A DNA stretch of 64,000 nucleotides from Flavobacterium urumqiense (GCF_900108015.1 NZ_FNVP01000002.1:124001-188000), one strand, 5' to 3'; shown: positions 32,485 through 42,361, counted from the stretch's first letter. Numbers and translations are program-made. Notes: generated from the sequence alone by a model not told the origin.

Positions 32485-33144
32485 ATGACAGAAATTACAG
32501 AGTATATTACCAATGATTTTAAAGCGATTGACAGCCAAGATACTATTGCGGATGTTCAAGACTTTTTTAATGATGTGCACTTTTCACATTTTCCTGTAAT
32601 TGAGGAGGAAGTTTATATTGGCAGTATGGCCGCAGATGATATTGTAACTTTTGAAAACAAGAAAAAAATAGCAGATTATAGATTTACTCTCGAAGGATTT
32701 TTCGTTAGAACAAATACAATCTGGCTGGATGTACTAGAAATTTTCGCAAAGAATCATACTAATTTAGTCCCTGTTTTAGACCTAGATAATAAATATGTAG
32801 GTTATTACGAAATAGAAGACATCATGAGATTTTTTCATGAAACTCCTTTTTTAAAAGAACAAGGAGGAATTATTATTGTTAAAAAAGCAGTGTTGGATTA
32901 TTCTATGAGTCAAATTACTCAAATAGTTGAAAGCAACAATGGTAAACTTTTAGGTTTGTTCATTTCTGAAGCAGATATTGAAAGCGTTCAAATTACGGTG
33001 AAAATAACATTAGGCGCAATGAATGACATCATCCAAACCTTCAGAAGGTACGATTACGAAATTATATCTGAGCATCAAGAAGACAATTACATCAACAACT
33101 TAAAAGAACGTTCTGACTATTTAGATAAATATCTCAATATCTGA
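32485..33144 (+). CDS. CBS domain protein with ACT-like C-terminus
   Basis: A 219-residue cytoplasmic protein with two CBS motifs (YITNDFKAIDSQDTIADVQDFF to VIEEEVYIGS and LDVLEIFAKNHTNLVPVLDLDNKYVGYYEIEDIM) spanning residues 1-120, then an ACT-like region (IIIVKKAVLDYSMSQITQIVESNNGKLLGLFIS) and a tail ending RSDYLDKYLNI. CBS pairs bind adenosyl nucleotides. The next gene is nadK, 78 nt downstream, a pairing common in flavobacteria; role unknown. Confidence 0.85.
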   Translation: MTEITEYITNDFKAIDSQDTIADVQDFFNDVHFSHFPVIEEEVYIGSMAADDIVTFENKKKIADYRFTLEGFFVRTNTIWLDVLEIFAKNHTNLVPVLDLDNKYVGYYEIEDIMRFFHETPFLKEQGGIIIVKKAVLDYSMSQITQIVESNNGKLLGLFISEADIESVQITVKITLGAMNDIIQTFRRYDYEIISEHQEDNYINNLKERSDYLDKYLNI

Positions 33145-33222
33145 TAAAAAACGAATTAGAAAATGAGAAAATTAGAAAATTGATCTTCTAATTGACATAT
33201 TATCTAATTATAATTCAAAAAA

Positions 33223-34107
33223 ATGAAAGTAGCGATATACGGACAATATTACCAAAACAGCACCGAACCAATAATTAAAGACATCTTCGTTTTTTTTAAT
33301 ACCAATAAGGTAGAAATGGTCATTGATTCTGAATTTTTGAAAATACTTTATGAAAAAAATATTGTTCGAAAAGAATATAAAACTTTTGAATCTCATACCG
33401 AATTAGATCAAAGTTTTGATATGCTGATAAGTATTGGCGGCGACGGAACTATTTTAAGAGCAGCTACTTTAGTTAGAGATTCAGGTGTGCCTATATTAGG
33501 AATCAATGCTGGCCGATTAGGCTTTTTAGCAACCGTTCAAAAAGAAAATATTGCAGCGTTTATGCAATTTGTAATTGAAAAAAAATATACTATTTCAAAA
33601 AGAACGCTGTTGAGTTTATCATGTTCACCAAACAATGAAGCCATTGAGGACATTAATTTTGCAATGAATGAAATTACCGTTAGTAGAAAAGACACTACGT
33701 CTATGATTACAATAGACACCTATCTAAATGATGAATTTTTAAATTCCTACTGGGCAGATGGTTTGATTATTTCCACACCGACGGGTTCAACGGGCTATTC
33801 TTTAAGTTGTGGAGGTCCAATACTTACTCCGGACGTAAAAAGTTTAGTTATTACACCTATCGCTCCTCACAATCTCAACGCAAGACCACTTGTGATTCCT
33901 GACGAAACTGAAATTCGATTAAAAGTTTCCGGTCGAGAGGAAAATTATCTCGTTTCACTAGATTCCAGAATTACATCTGTAAAAAACGAATCGATTCTGA
34001 CCATCAAGAAAACTCCTTTTCAAATAAACATGGTAGAAATTCCCGAAGAAACATTTTCAAAAACACTGCGAACTAAATTGCTTTGGGGAGAAGACAAAAG
34101 GAATTAA
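33223..34107 (+). CDS. nadK: NAD kinase
   Basis: A 294-residue enzyme that phosphorylates NAD to NADP. Motifs: SIGGDGTILRA (residues about 70-80), LGINAGRLGFLATV, the NE/D segment FAMNEITVSRKDTTSMI, ADGLIISTPTGSTGYSLSCGGPI and the C-terminal PITPxPHxL (VITPIAPHNLNARPLVIP). Full length. Preceded by an AT-rich leader with repeated AGAAAATTAG words. Confidence 0.96.
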   Translation: MKVAIYGQYYQNSTEPIIKDIFVFFNTNKVEMVIDSEFLKILYEKNIVRKEYKTFESHTELDQSFDMLISIGGDGTILRAATLVRDSGVPILGINAGRLGFLATVQKENIAAFMQFVIEKKYTISKRTLLSLSCSPNNEAIEDINFAMNEITVSRKDTTSMITIDTYLNDEFLNSYWADGLIISTPTGSTGYSLSCGGPILTPDVKSLVITPIAPHNLNARPLVIPDETEIRLKVSGREENYLVSLDSRITSVKNESILTIKKTPFQINMVEIPEETFSKTLRTKLLWGEDKRN

Positions 34108-34237
34108 AGCATTTATAACTAATACTATACGATTCCATAACTTTTTTACGTTTTGATTAATCAAGTCCCAATTTATGTTTGTTTTTATAAAAAACATACA
34201 ATTAACTAAATAGGTGTCGAATCATATCGATAATTAT

Positions 34238-34245
34238 TATATTTG
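34238..34245 (+). promoter_or_regulatory. -7 element upstream of the DUF6089-uppS-bamA run
   Basis: TATATTTG, 19 nt before the DUF6089 start, matches TAnnTTTG. It may start the transcript for the whole envelope block. Confidence 0.4.
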
Positions 34246-34263
34246 CACGCAATTTTTAAGTAA

Positions 34264-34947
34264 ATGAATCGAATTTTTAACTTTTTATTATTCCTGTTCC
34301 CTTTCCTGGCAATCCACGCTCAAATTCATGAGATTGGCGTTTTTGTCGGTGGAAGCAATTTCATAGGCGATGTAGGTTCAACCACTTACATATCCCCTAA
34401 TGAACCTGCTATTGGAATACTTTATAAATGGAATAAAAGTCCAAGACATTCCTATCGGTTTTCATATACACAATCGAAAATTACTGCAAACGATCTAAAT
34501 TCTGAAGAAGCCGGTAGAAATCAGAGAGGTTATCGTTTTGAAAACAGCATTAAAGAATTTTCTGCTGGGCTCGAATTTAATTTTTTTGATTTTAATTTAC
34601 ATGAACTACGAACCAAAATTACGCCTTATGTATACTCCGGTCTAAGCTTTGTGCAATATGAAGGTCTATTTTTTGTAGACGGGAAAACTAGATCAGATTC
34701 TAACCACGGAACCATAGCAATACCAATGATTTTAGGTATAAAATCAAATATTACCCCTAATTTTGTTTTAGGATTGGAAGTTGGAGCCAGATATACCTAT
34801 GCAGATGACTTAGATGGAAGCAATCCGACGAATGACAACTTAAAGAACTTACAATTTGGCAACATAAACAATAATGACTGGTATGTTTTCTCGGGACTTA
34901 CCTTAACATACACTTTTGGAAACAAACCTTGTTATTGTATAGATTAA
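34264..34947 (+). CDS. DUF6089 family outer-membrane beta-barrel protein
   Basis: A 227-residue protein with signal peptide (residues 1-19, ending HAQ) and an all-beta sequence: EIGVFVGGSNFIGDVG ... a barrel of about eight strands, closing WYVFSGLTLTYTFGNKPCYCID with a Cys pair. DUF6089 proteins are conserved next to uppS-bamA in Flavobacteriaceae. Probably an outer-membrane porin-like protein; role not established. Followed by uppS with a 4-nt gap. Confidence 0.82.
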   Translation: MNRIFNFLLFLFPFLAIHAQIHEIGVFVGGSNFIGDVGSTTYISPNEPAIGILYKWNKSPRHSYRFSYTQSKITANDLNSEEAGRNQRGYRFENSIKEFSAGLEFNFFDFNLHELRTKITPYVYSGLSFVQYEGLFFVDGKTRSDSNHGTIAIPMILGIKSNITPNFVLGLEVGARYTYADDLDGSNPTNDNLKNLQFGNINNNDWYVFSGLTLTYTFGNKPCYCID

Positions 34948-34951
34948 AAAA

Positions 34952-35692
34952 ATGGAAATATTAAATACAGTAGACACAACTAATTTACCCAAACATCTAG
35001 CCATCATTATGGATGGTAATGGCCGTTGGGCAAAACAACAAGGCCTTTTAAGATCTTTAGGACACCAAAGTGGTACAAAATCGGTGAAAGTAATTATAGA
35101 AGCAAGTGCTAAATTAGGAATTGAATTTCTTACTCTATATGCCTTTTCATCTGAAAACTGGAACAGACCAAAACTAGAGGTTGAAACACTTATGAAAGTT
35201 CTAATCAATTCATTAAAAAAAGAACTTGTAACACTACAAAAAAATAACATCAAACTGAACGCGATCGGTAATTTAGAAAAATTACCACAATCCGCTCAAA
35301 AGGAACTTCTTGATGTAATAAATAAAACAAAAGATAACACTAAAATGACCCTAACATTGGCATTAAGCTACGGATCTAGGGAGGAATTAGTCAGTGCTGT
35401 AAAAAACATATGTAGTAAAGTTAAAAATAATATAATTTCAATAGACGCTATTGATGATTCAATTATAAATGAGCATCTTTACACGCAAAATTTACCGGAT
35501 GTAGATTTATTAATACGAACAAGTGGAGAACATAGAATAAGTAATTTCTTGCTTTGGCAAATTGCCTACGCAGAATTGTATTTTACTGATATATTGTGGC
35601 CAGACTTTAAAGAACAAGATTTATATGAGGCTATTATTAGTTATCAAAAAAGAGAACGTAGATTTGGAAAAACAAGTGAACAAATTAAATAA
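34952..35692 (+). CDS. uppS: Isoprenyl transferase (undecaprenyl diphosphate synthase)
   Basis: A 246-residue cis-prenyltransferase that makes the lipid carrier for peptidoglycan and O-antigen. The catalytic loop MDGNGRWAKQQG is near residues 19-30, followed by RTSGEHRISNFLLWQIAYAELYF, DILWPDFKEQDLYEAI and RRFGKTSEQ. Its 3' end overlaps the likely start of bamA, linking carrier synthesis to outer-membrane assembly. Confidence 0.95.
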   Translation: MEILNTVDTTNLPKHLAIIMDGNGRWAKQQGLLRSLGHQSGTKSVKVIIEASAKLGIEFLTLYAFSSENWNRPKLEVETLMKVLINSLKKELVTLQKNNIKLNAIGNLEKLPQSAQKELLDVINKTKDNTKMTLTLALSYGSREELVSAVKNICSKVKNNIISIDAIDDSIINEHLYTQNLPDVDLLIRTSGEHRISNFLLWQIAYAELYFTDILWPDFKEQDLYEAIISYQKRERRFGKTSEQIK

Positions 35693-38354
35693 TTTTTTAG
35701 TGTTACATAAAAAAATAGGAATAGCTGTTACCTTATTAATTTTTGGAAGTTTTACCCAAATTAAAGCTCAAGATCGAGTACCCTTTGACCAAGGAAAAAA
35801 ATATATCCTAGCAGATGTTGCTGTTGTTGGTAAAATAAGTTTTAACACTCAGACCGTAATAACTTTTGCAGGACTTCAAAAAGGACAGGAAATAACGATT
35901 CCAGGTGAAGAAATAAGTGGTGCTATTAAAAAACTTGGAAAACTAGGTCTTTTTGATGAAATTTCATTTTATGTGAATAAAATACAAAATGACAGTATTT
36001 ACCTTGATCTAAACCTGGTAGAATTACCAAAGTTGAATGAAGTTAAGTTTGTAGGAGTTAAGAAAAATAAAACGGAAAGTTTAATTAAAGATAACAGTCT
36101 TACAAAAGGAAAAATAGTAAATGAAAATTTAATTACTACCACTAAAAACTACATCGAAAGTAAATATAAAAAAGAAGGATATTACAATACTAAAGTAAAT
36201 ATAACTACCATAAAAGATACATCAACTGTAAATCAAGTAAACATGCTTGTGACAATTGACAAAGGCGATAAAGTAAAGATACAAAGTATTAATTTTGTAG
36301 GAAACGATAAATTATCTGATAAAACATTGCGTAAAGCAATGAAAGACACCAAACAAAAGAATCCTATACGTGTTTTAAAAGCATCTAAATTTGTACAGGC
36401 AAAATACAAAAGCGATTTAGAAAAAGTAATAGCCGCTTACAAAGAAAAAGGATATCGTGATGCCAGAATACTATCTGACTCTGTCACTTATGATAAAGAT
36501 AAAAAGGCATTAGCAATCAAAATAAATGTTGAAGAGGGGAACAAATACTATTTTGGAGACATCAAATTTTTAGGGAATACGGTCTATTCAGATCAATTAT
36601 TAGGCAGAATATTGGGAGTTAAAAAAGGGGAAACTTACAATGGAGTACTTCTTGAAAAAAGAATTGCAGATAAATCTAAACCAGATGGAGAAGACATTAC
36701 CAATTTGTACCAAAATAACGGTTATTTATTTTCTAATATAAATGCTGTTGAGGTAAAAACTGCAAATGATACTATAGATTTTGAGATAAGAGTTACTGAA
36801 GGCCCATTAGCTTATTTCAACAAAATTACCGTTGTAGGAAATGACAAAACAAATGACCGTGTAATTTACCGAGAATTAAGAACTAAACCGGGAGAAAAGT
36901 ACAGTAAAGAAGAAACGGTAAGAACTGTTAGAGAAATAGGACAATTAGGATTCTTTGATCCAGAAGCTATTGAACCGAAATTTAAAAACGTAGATTCTGC
37001 AGCTGGTACTGTTGATATCGAATATAATCTTGTAGAAAAAGGATCCAGTCAAATTGAACTTCAAGGTGGTTATGGTGGTGGAGGTTTCATAGGTACATTA
37101 GGATTATCATTTAACAATTTCTCTGCAAGAAACCTTTTGAATAAAGATGCATACAAACCATTACCAATGGGTGACGGACAGAAAGTGTCATTAAGATTAC
37201 AAGGAAGTACATACTTCCAAACGTATAGTGTTTCGTTTTCTGAGCCTTGGTTTGGACAAAAAAAACCAGTTCAATTTAGTACATCATTATCATATAGCAA
37301 ACAGTTTTTAAATAACTATGTTACGCAAAGAGTTGACAAAACTAAAAGTTTTAATATTTTAACCTTATCCATAGGATTAGCGAAAAGACTTACTGTGCCA
37401 GATGATTTCTTTGTTTTGTCACAATCTATAAGTTACCAACATTATGATTTGCATAATTATAATACTGGATTATTTACGTTTGGAAATGGAACATCGAGAA
37501 ACTTAGCTTACACTATAGGATTAACAAGAAGTAATAAAGGAACGAACCCTATATTCCCTACTTATGGTTCAGAGTTCAGTATTTCGGCAAAAGTAACACC
37601 TCCTTATTCTTTGATGAATGGAATTGATTATGCTACTTTAGGTGACAAAGAAGAATACAAATTAAAAAATACGGTTGACCGATCCAATGTACCCGATGCA
37701 AATGGGAATACAGTTAAAATAGGTGACTATGTAGATGCAGCCGGAAATAAAGTATTCAACTATCAAGATGCTGCGGCTGACCCTGCTTTAGTTGACCAAA
37801 AGAAGTTTAATTGGCTAGAATATTACAAAATAAAGTTCAAAGCGGATTGGTACACAAAAATTTATGGTAAATTAGTACTACGAACGTTAACGGAATTTGG
37901 ATTTCTTGGAGCATACAATCAAGACAGAGGTGTTGTACCATTTGAAAGATTCTATGTAGGTGGTGATGGATTAGCGAATTATTCAATGGATGGAAGAGAA
38001 ACTATACAATTAAGAGGTTATCCAAACAATTCATTGACACCAGTAAACACTAAAGGAGAGCAAATTGGAGCGACAGTTTATAATAAATTTTCATTAGAAA
38101 TGCGTTATCCTATAACATTGAAATCATCGGCATCTATTTACGCACTGACTTTCTTGGAAGCGGGTTCTTCGTATAAAGATTTCAAAAGTTATAATCCGTT
38201 TGATTTAAGTCGTTCAGCTGGAGTTGGATTACGTGTATTCATGCCAGCCTTTGGATTATTAGGTATTGATTTTGGATATGGTTTTGATGCTTTACCAGGA
38301 ACAGCTAAACCTAATGGATGGGAAACACACTTTATTATTGGACAACAATTTTAA
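35676..38354 (+). CDS. bamA: Outer membrane protein assembly factor BamA
   Basis: An outer-membrane insertase of about 890 residues. The longest frame opens inside uppS, but the plausible starts are GTG at 35676 or GTG at 35700, giving a signal peptide ending KAQDRVPF. POTRA repeats fill the periplasmic half (for example VTIDKGDKVKIQSINFVGNDKLSDKTLRKAM) and the 16-strand barrel the second half, with LGLSFNNFSARNLLN, VGGDG and the conserved RGYPN, and a final aromatic Phe. GTG starts and the overlap with uppS suggest translational coupling. Followed by two OmpH/Skp chaperones, its usual helpers. Confidence 0.93.
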   Translation: MNKLNNFLVLHKKIGIAVTLLIFGSFTQIKAQDRVPFDQGKKYILADVAVVGKISFNTQTVITFAGLQKGQEITIPGEEISGAIKKLGKLGLFDEISFYVNKIQNDSIYLDLNLVELPKLNEVKFVGVKKNKTESLIKDNSLTKGKIVNENLITTTKNYIESKYKKEGYYNTKVNITTIKDTSTVNQVNMLVTIDKGDKVKIQSINFVGNDKLSDKTLRKAMKDTKQKNPIRVLKASKFVQAKYKSDLEKVIAAYKEKGYRDARILSDSVTYDKDKKALAIKINVEEGNKYYFGDIKFLGNTVYSDQLLGRILGVKKGETYNGVLLEKRIADKSKPDGEDITNLYQNNGYLFSNINAVEVKTANDTIDFEIRVTEGPLAYFNKITVVGNDKTNDRVIYRELRTKPGEKYSKEETVRTVREIGQLGFFDPEAIEPKFKNVDSAAGTVDIEYNLVEKGSSQIELQGGYGGGGFIGTLGLSFNNFSARNLLNKDAYKPLPMGDGQKVSLRLQGSTYFQTYSVSFSEPWFGQKKPVQFSTSLSYSKQFLNNYVTQRVDKTKSFNILTLSIGLAKRLTVPDDFFVLSQSISYQHYDLHNYNTGLFTFGNGTSRNLAYTIGLTRSNKGTNPIFPTYGSEFSISAKVTPPYSLMNGIDYATLGDKEEYKLKNTVDRSNVPDANGNTVKIGDYVDAAGNKVFNYQDAAADPALVDQKKFNWLEYYKIKFKADWYTKIYGKLVLRTLTEFGFLGAYNQDRGVVPFERFYVGGDGLANYSMDGRETIQLRGYPNNSLTPVNTKGEQIGATVYNKFSLEMRYPITLKSSASIYALTFLEAGSSYKDFKSYNPFDLSRSAGVGLRVFMPAFGLLGIDFGYGFDALPGTAKPNGWETHFIIGQQF

Positions 38355-38389
38355 AAAAATGACATAAAATTTTCTAATACTATACCGTT

Positions 38390-39412
38390 ATGAGAAAACA
38401 TTTTTTATTTCCATTTTTAGCCTTTATCGTACTAAGTACAATAAATGGGCAAACTAAAGGTACCAAAATAGGCTATATTGATATGGAGTACATTTTACAG
38501 AATGTAACCGATTATACGGAAGCGAAGAGCCAATTAGATCAAAAAGCTCAAAAATGGAAACAGGAAATTGAGGTAAAAAAAATAGAGGTCAATAAACTTA
38601 AGGATGCTTTAAAGGCAGAAAAAGCTTTATTGACAAAACAACTCATTGACGAAAGGGAAACTGAAATCAAGTTTCTTGAAAATGAAATGATAGATTATCA
38701 GCAGAAAAGATTTGGGCCAACTGGTGATTTAATTCAACAAAAAATAGTTTTGTCAAAGCCGATACAGGACCAAGTGTTTACTGCCATTCAAGACATTGCA
38801 GAAAGATTGAAATATGATTTTATCTTTGATAAATCTTCTGATTTGACTATGTTATTTACGGCCAAAAGGTTTGACATTAGCGAACAGGTTTTACGCGTAC
38901 TGAATCGTACAGAAAAAAGAGAGCAGTTAACAAAAAAGCAGCTTAAAGATCAAGAAACGAAAGAAAATAAAGAAGATGCTTTGGATGAAAATCCAGTTTT
39001 AGCAGACCGAAAAAAAGCATTAGACGAAAAGAAAGCAGGAAGAGACCAGATTATCGCTGACAGAAAATTGCTTCAAGAACAAAAGAAAAAAGAATTTGAC
39101 GAAAGGAGAAAACAACTTCTATCTGAAAGGGAATCTAAAAAAAATGGCACGGTTTCTGCCTCAGCTAAAACAGAGGAACCTAAAACAAAAACAACTGTCA
39201 ATGACTCCACTAAATTAGCTTCAAAAAAAGTGATAGAGGATACCAAAATTAAACAAGTTGAAGAAAGAGCAACGATATTAGAACATCGAAAAAAAGTAAT
39301 TGAAGATCGTAAAAAAGCTTTAGAAGATAAAAAGAAAAAAATACTGGAAGATAGAGAAGCGATAAAAAAAGCTAACGCTGAAAAATTAAAAGAAAATACA
39401 AACAAAAATTAA
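38390..39412 (+). CDS. OmpH/Skp family protein with long charged C-terminal extension
   Basis: A 340-residue exported protein. Signal peptide residues 1-20. Residues about 20-185 are the OmpH/Skp chaperone domain (KIGYIDMEYILQNVTDY ... LKYDFIFDKSSDLTMLF). The remaining ~150 residues are an unusual highly charged, Lys/Glu-rich coiled-coil tail (RKKALDEKKAGRDQIIADRKLL, repeated RKKVIEDRKKALEDKKKKILEDR). It is followed 20 nt later by a second OmpH and preceded by bamA. Confidence 0.85.
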   Translation: MRKHFLFPFLAFIVLSTINGQTKGTKIGYIDMEYILQNVTDYTEAKSQLDQKAQKWKQEIEVKKIEVNKLKDALKAEKALLTKQLIDERETEIKFLENEMIDYQQKRFGPTGDLIQQKIVLSKPIQDQVFTAIQDIAERLKYDFIFDKSSDLTMLFTAKRFDISEQVLRVLNRTEKREQLTKKQLKDQETKENKEDALDENPVLADRKKALDEKKAGRDQIIADRKLLQEQKKKEFDERRKQLLSERESKKNGTVSASAKTEEPKTKTTVNDSTKLASKKVIEDTKIKQVEERATILEHRKKVIEDRKKALEDKKKKILEDREAIKKANAEKLKENTNKN

Positions 39413-39432
39413 TATTAAATATTTTAAAAACG

Positions 39433-39933
39433 ATGAAACAAATTAAAACTTTACTAATTGCCGCTATATTATTATTTGGCGCAAATCAAACAATTAATGC
39501 ACAAGCAAAAACAGCACATGTTGATGTAAGTGAAATTATGGCAAAAATGCCAGCTATGATAGACGCTCAAAAACAACTGGAGAAATTGAGTGGTACTTAT
39601 GATGCGAATTACAAAAAAATGGTTGAAGAATACCAAACAAAATTAAAAAAATACGATGCAGAATCTGCAACAGTAACTGAAGTAGTTAATGGAGAACGCT
39701 CAAAAGAAGTTCAAGATATGCAAAAAAGAATTGTTGATTTCAGAGACAATGCTCAAAAAGAATTGCAACAAAAAGAATCTGACATCGTAAAACCATTAAT
39801 GGATAAAGTAAGAGCTTCAATCCAAAAAGTAGGTAAAGCAAAAGGATTTCAATATGTATTAGACGGCTCTACACTTTTATTAGCTGATGGTCCAAACTTG
39901 ACTGCTGATGTAAAAAAAGATTTAGGTTTTTAA
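39433..39933 (+). CDS. OmpH/Skp family outer-membrane protein chaperone
   Basis: A 166-residue exported chaperone. Signal peptide 1-24 (ending INAQ). The mature part has AHVDVSEIMAKMPAMIDAQKQLEKL, a long helical middle and the ending KGFQYVLDGSTLLLADGPNLTADVKKDLGF, typical of bacterial Skp. In the family it holds unfolded outer-membrane proteins in the periplasm for BamA. A strong terminator follows. Confidence 0.93.
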   Translation: MKQIKTLLIAAILLFGANQTINAQAKTAHVDVSEIMAKMPAMIDAQKQLEKLSGTYDANYKKMVEEYQTKLKKYDAESATVTEVVNGERSKEVQDMQKRIVDFRDNAQKELQQKESDIVKPLMDKVRASIQKVGKAKGFQYVLDGSTLLLADGPNLTADVKKDLGF

Positions 39934-39955
39934 AAAATACACCCATTAGTTTATA

Positions 39956-39996
39956 AAACTGCTCACTCCAAATTTGGGAATGAGCAGTTTTTTTTT
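39956..39996 (+). terminator. Terminator after the bamA-ompH-ompH block
   Basis: AAACTGCTCACTCC pairs with GGAATGAGCAGTTT (14 bp, one G-U, 7-nt loop), followed by a T-run. Confidence 0.88.
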
Positions 39997-40044
39997 GAAA
40001 ATAATTTTTAGGATATTTATGTTGTACCTCTTAACTTTGTTTCT

Positions 40045-40821
40045 ATGCATAACGATCAACCTATAGGAATTTTTGACTCTGGTATTGGAGGAACTTCAAT
40101 TTGGAAAGAAATACATCATCTGCTTCCCAACGAAAAAACTATTTACCTTGCCGATAGCAAAAATGCTCCTTATGGTCAAAAATCAAAAGAGGAGATTATT
40201 GCATTAAGTATTAAAAACACTGAATTCCTGCTCAAGATGAACTGCAAATTGATAGTTGTGGCTTGCAACACTGCAACTACAAATGCAATCGAGGAATTGA
40301 GAGATAAGTACGATGTCCCATTTATAGGAATAGAACCGGCAATAAAGCCAGCCGCATCTAATTCAAAAACACAAATTATAGGAATTCTTGCCACACAAGG
40401 AACACTGAACAGTGCGCTTTTTAATAAAACTACGGAGAAGTATCAAAATACCAAAATAATTGAACAAGTGGGTCATGGATTGGTTCAACTTATTGAAAAC
40501 GGTGATATTAATTCGCCAGAGATGATAAAATTGCTTCATTCCTATCTTACTCCCATGATTGAAGCTAATATCGATTATTTAGTATTGGGCTGCAGCCACT
40601 ACCCCTATCTAATTCCTCAAATAAAAAAAATACTTCCACCGCATATTCAAATTATCGATTCCGGTGAAGCTGTTGCCAAACAAACACAAAATATATTAAG
40701 AGAAAAAATAGGGTTTTCTTCTTCCAAAAAAAGCAAACCTATTTTTTATACTAATACCGATTCAAAAGTATTATCTGAGATTTTAGAAAATAAATATGAC
40801 GTGGAAAAAATTGAATTTTAA
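40045..40821 (+). CDS. murI: Glutamate racemase
   Basis: A 258-residue enzyme making D-glutamate for peptidoglycan. Signatures: IGIFDSGIGGTSIWKEI at residues 7-23, the first catalytic Cys in VVACNTATTNAI and the second in LGCSHYPYLIPQI. Fits the family length. Separated from ompH by a terminator, and convergent with the gamma-carbonic anhydrase gene. Confidence 0.95.
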   Translation: MHNDQPIGIFDSGIGGTSIWKEIHHLLPNEKTIYLADSKNAPYGQKSKEEIIALSIKNTEFLLKMNCKLIVVACNTATTNAIEELRDKYDVPFIGIEPAIKPAASNSKTQIIGILATQGTLNSALFNKTTEKYQNTKIIEQVGHGLVQLIENGDINSPEMIKLLHSYLTPMIEANIDYLVLGCSHYPYLIPQIKKILPPHIQIIDSGEAVAKQTQNILREKIGFSSSKKSKPIFYTNTDSKVLSEILENKYDVEKIEF

Positions 40822-40831
40822 GAAATTCCGT

Positions 40832-41347
40832 TTATTCTTCCTTGAACCAACTGGAATACATTACGTAATTATTAGATATACGTTCGATTTCACCAGCGAA
40901 ATCAGATTGGTCAATATCTTTTACCTTTTTGGCAGGAACACCGGCCCAAATAGAACCAGAGGAGACAACTGTATTTTGAGTAATGACAGCTCCAGCCGCA
41001 ACAATAGAATTGCTTTCAATAATACAATTATCCATTACAATTGCTCCCATTCCAATCAATACATTGTCATGAACCGTACAACCATGTACAATGGCATTAT
41101 GACCAATTGAAACATTATTTCCTATAATTGTCGGATGCTTTTTATAAGTACAATGAATTACAGCACCATCCTGTATATTTACTTTATTGCCTATTTTGAT
41201 GAAATTCACATCACCTCTAATCACTGTGTTAAACCAAACACTACAAGAAGAACCAAAACTAACATCACCAACAATAGTAGCATTCTCGGCTACATAACAA
41301 TCCTCTGGTATAGAAGGAGATTTTCCGTTTACAGATTTAATTAACAT
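40832..41347 (-). CDS. Gamma-carbonic anhydrase family protein
   Basis: A 171-residue left-handed beta-helix protein built of hexapeptide repeats: FGSSCSVWFNTVIRGDVNFIKIGNKVNIQDGAVIHC and NNVSIGHNAIVHGCTVHDNVLIGMGAIVMDNCII. Zinc-ligand histidines are present (VIHC, GHNAIVHG). Family activity is CO2 hydration or acyl transfer; here only the fold is certain. Convergent with murI, 10 nt apart. Confidence 0.9.
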   Translation of the reverse strand: MLIKSVNGKSPSIPEDCYVAENATIVGDVSFGSSCSVWFNTVIRGDVNFIKIGNKVNIQDGAVIHCTYKKHPTIIGNNVSIGHNAIVHGCTVHDNVLIGMGAIVMDNCIIESNSIVAAGAVITQNTVVSSGSIWAGVPAKKVKDIDQSDFAGEIERISNNYVMYSSWFKEE

Positions 41348-41362
41348 GATTATAAAGTAAAA

Positions 41363-42361
41363 TTAATTTATTGCAGGGCAATTGCATTCGTATTTTTCAG
41401 GTTTGCAAAATAAATTGATTCCTAAAGTAACTTGGTGATAGCCACCGTTATCAAATTTCATGGCGCCGGAGACATGTGAATACGTATAGGCAAACATGAA
41501 ATTATTGAAATTTACTCCAATAATTGGAGTAAAATATTGAAGTCTCTGTTTAGAAACTCCAGATCCATTAGTATATTCGGCACTGTCAAAACTTCTGCGA
41601 TAAGACAAACCTCCCCATAGTTTTCCAAAATTAAAATCTTTGTATGCTTTCATATTAAGGTCAATTGATTTCTCTTTAGTCTTATCTACCAATTGAAATA
41701 AAATTGAAGGTTCCCATAATATTCTATCCTTATCTCCAAAAACATAACCCGAACTCAACAAGTATTTTCTCAAATTATCACTTTCATATTCCGTGTAAAT
41801 ATCTCTTCTTGTTTCAATAGCATTCTTTACCGTACCGTGAACATAAAAGTCTAAATAATTATAGGAAGCACCAAAATCAACATTAAAATAAGAATCCTTT
41901 TGCACTATTGTTCCATCAATAATTGGATCAAAATCACCCGATTGTCTGAACTCTGTTTCGTCTAACTGGCTTTGGATTAAACCTGCGCTTATCCCAAAAG
42001 ACAATTGATTTAAGTCGATTTCATCTCTTGAAAACATCAAATGATAGGCATAAGTAAACTTTACCCCTTTTTGCGAATGATATCCATTTTTGTCATTAAA
42101 AAGAATAATACCAGCACCAGCTTTTTTCCCTACTCTTCCATTAAAACTTAATGTTTGCAGCTCCGGAGCATCTTCTTGTCCGAACCATTGTTTTCTTGCT
42201 GTAAGTCTAATTTTAGCACAATTTGCAGCACCAGCCATAGAAGGATGAATCAAATAATAATTATCTGACAAATAATCTGAATAAACCGCAATCCCTTCTT
42301 GCGAAAAAGAATATTGTGCTGTAAAAAAAAGAAGTGCTAAAATTCTAATTTTGTTATACAT
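41363..42361 (-). CDS. PorP/SprF family type IX secretion membrane protein
   Basis: A 332-residue outer-membrane beta-barrel protein: signal peptide 1-20 (ending YSFSQ), then EGIAVYSDYLSDNYYLIHPSMAGAANCAKIRLTARKQW and repeated aromatic strands, closing in a Cys-containing end (CKPEKYECNCPAIN). PorP/SprF proteins sit by large type B sorted adhesins and help anchor them at the cell surface. No adhesin gene is adjacent in this window. Confidence 0.9.
   Translation of the reverse strand: MYNKIRILALLFFTAQYSFSQEGIAVYSDYLSDNYYLIHPSMAGAANCAKIRLTARKQWFGQEDAPELQTLSFNGRVGKKAGAGIILFNDKNGYHSQKGVKFTYAYHLMFSRDEIDLNQLSFGISAGLIQSQLDETEFRQSGDFDPIIDGTIVQKDSYFNVDFGASYNYLDFYVHGTVKNAIETRRDIYTEYESDNLRKYLLSSGYVFGDKDRILWEPSILFQLVDKTKEKSIDLNMKAYKDFNFGKLWGGLSYRRSFDSAEYTNGSGVSKQRLQYFTPIIGVNFNNFMFAYTYSHVSGAMKFDNGGYHQVTLGINLFCKPEKYECNCPAIN

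Noticed and set aside
35562..35675. N-terminal extension of BamA
   Set aside because: The extra 38 residues lie within uppS and precede the signal peptide, so would block export.
39073..39405. Ser/Phe-rich minus-strand ORF under the OmpH tail
   Set aside because: Antisense of AAA/GAA codons; no start context or neighbours.
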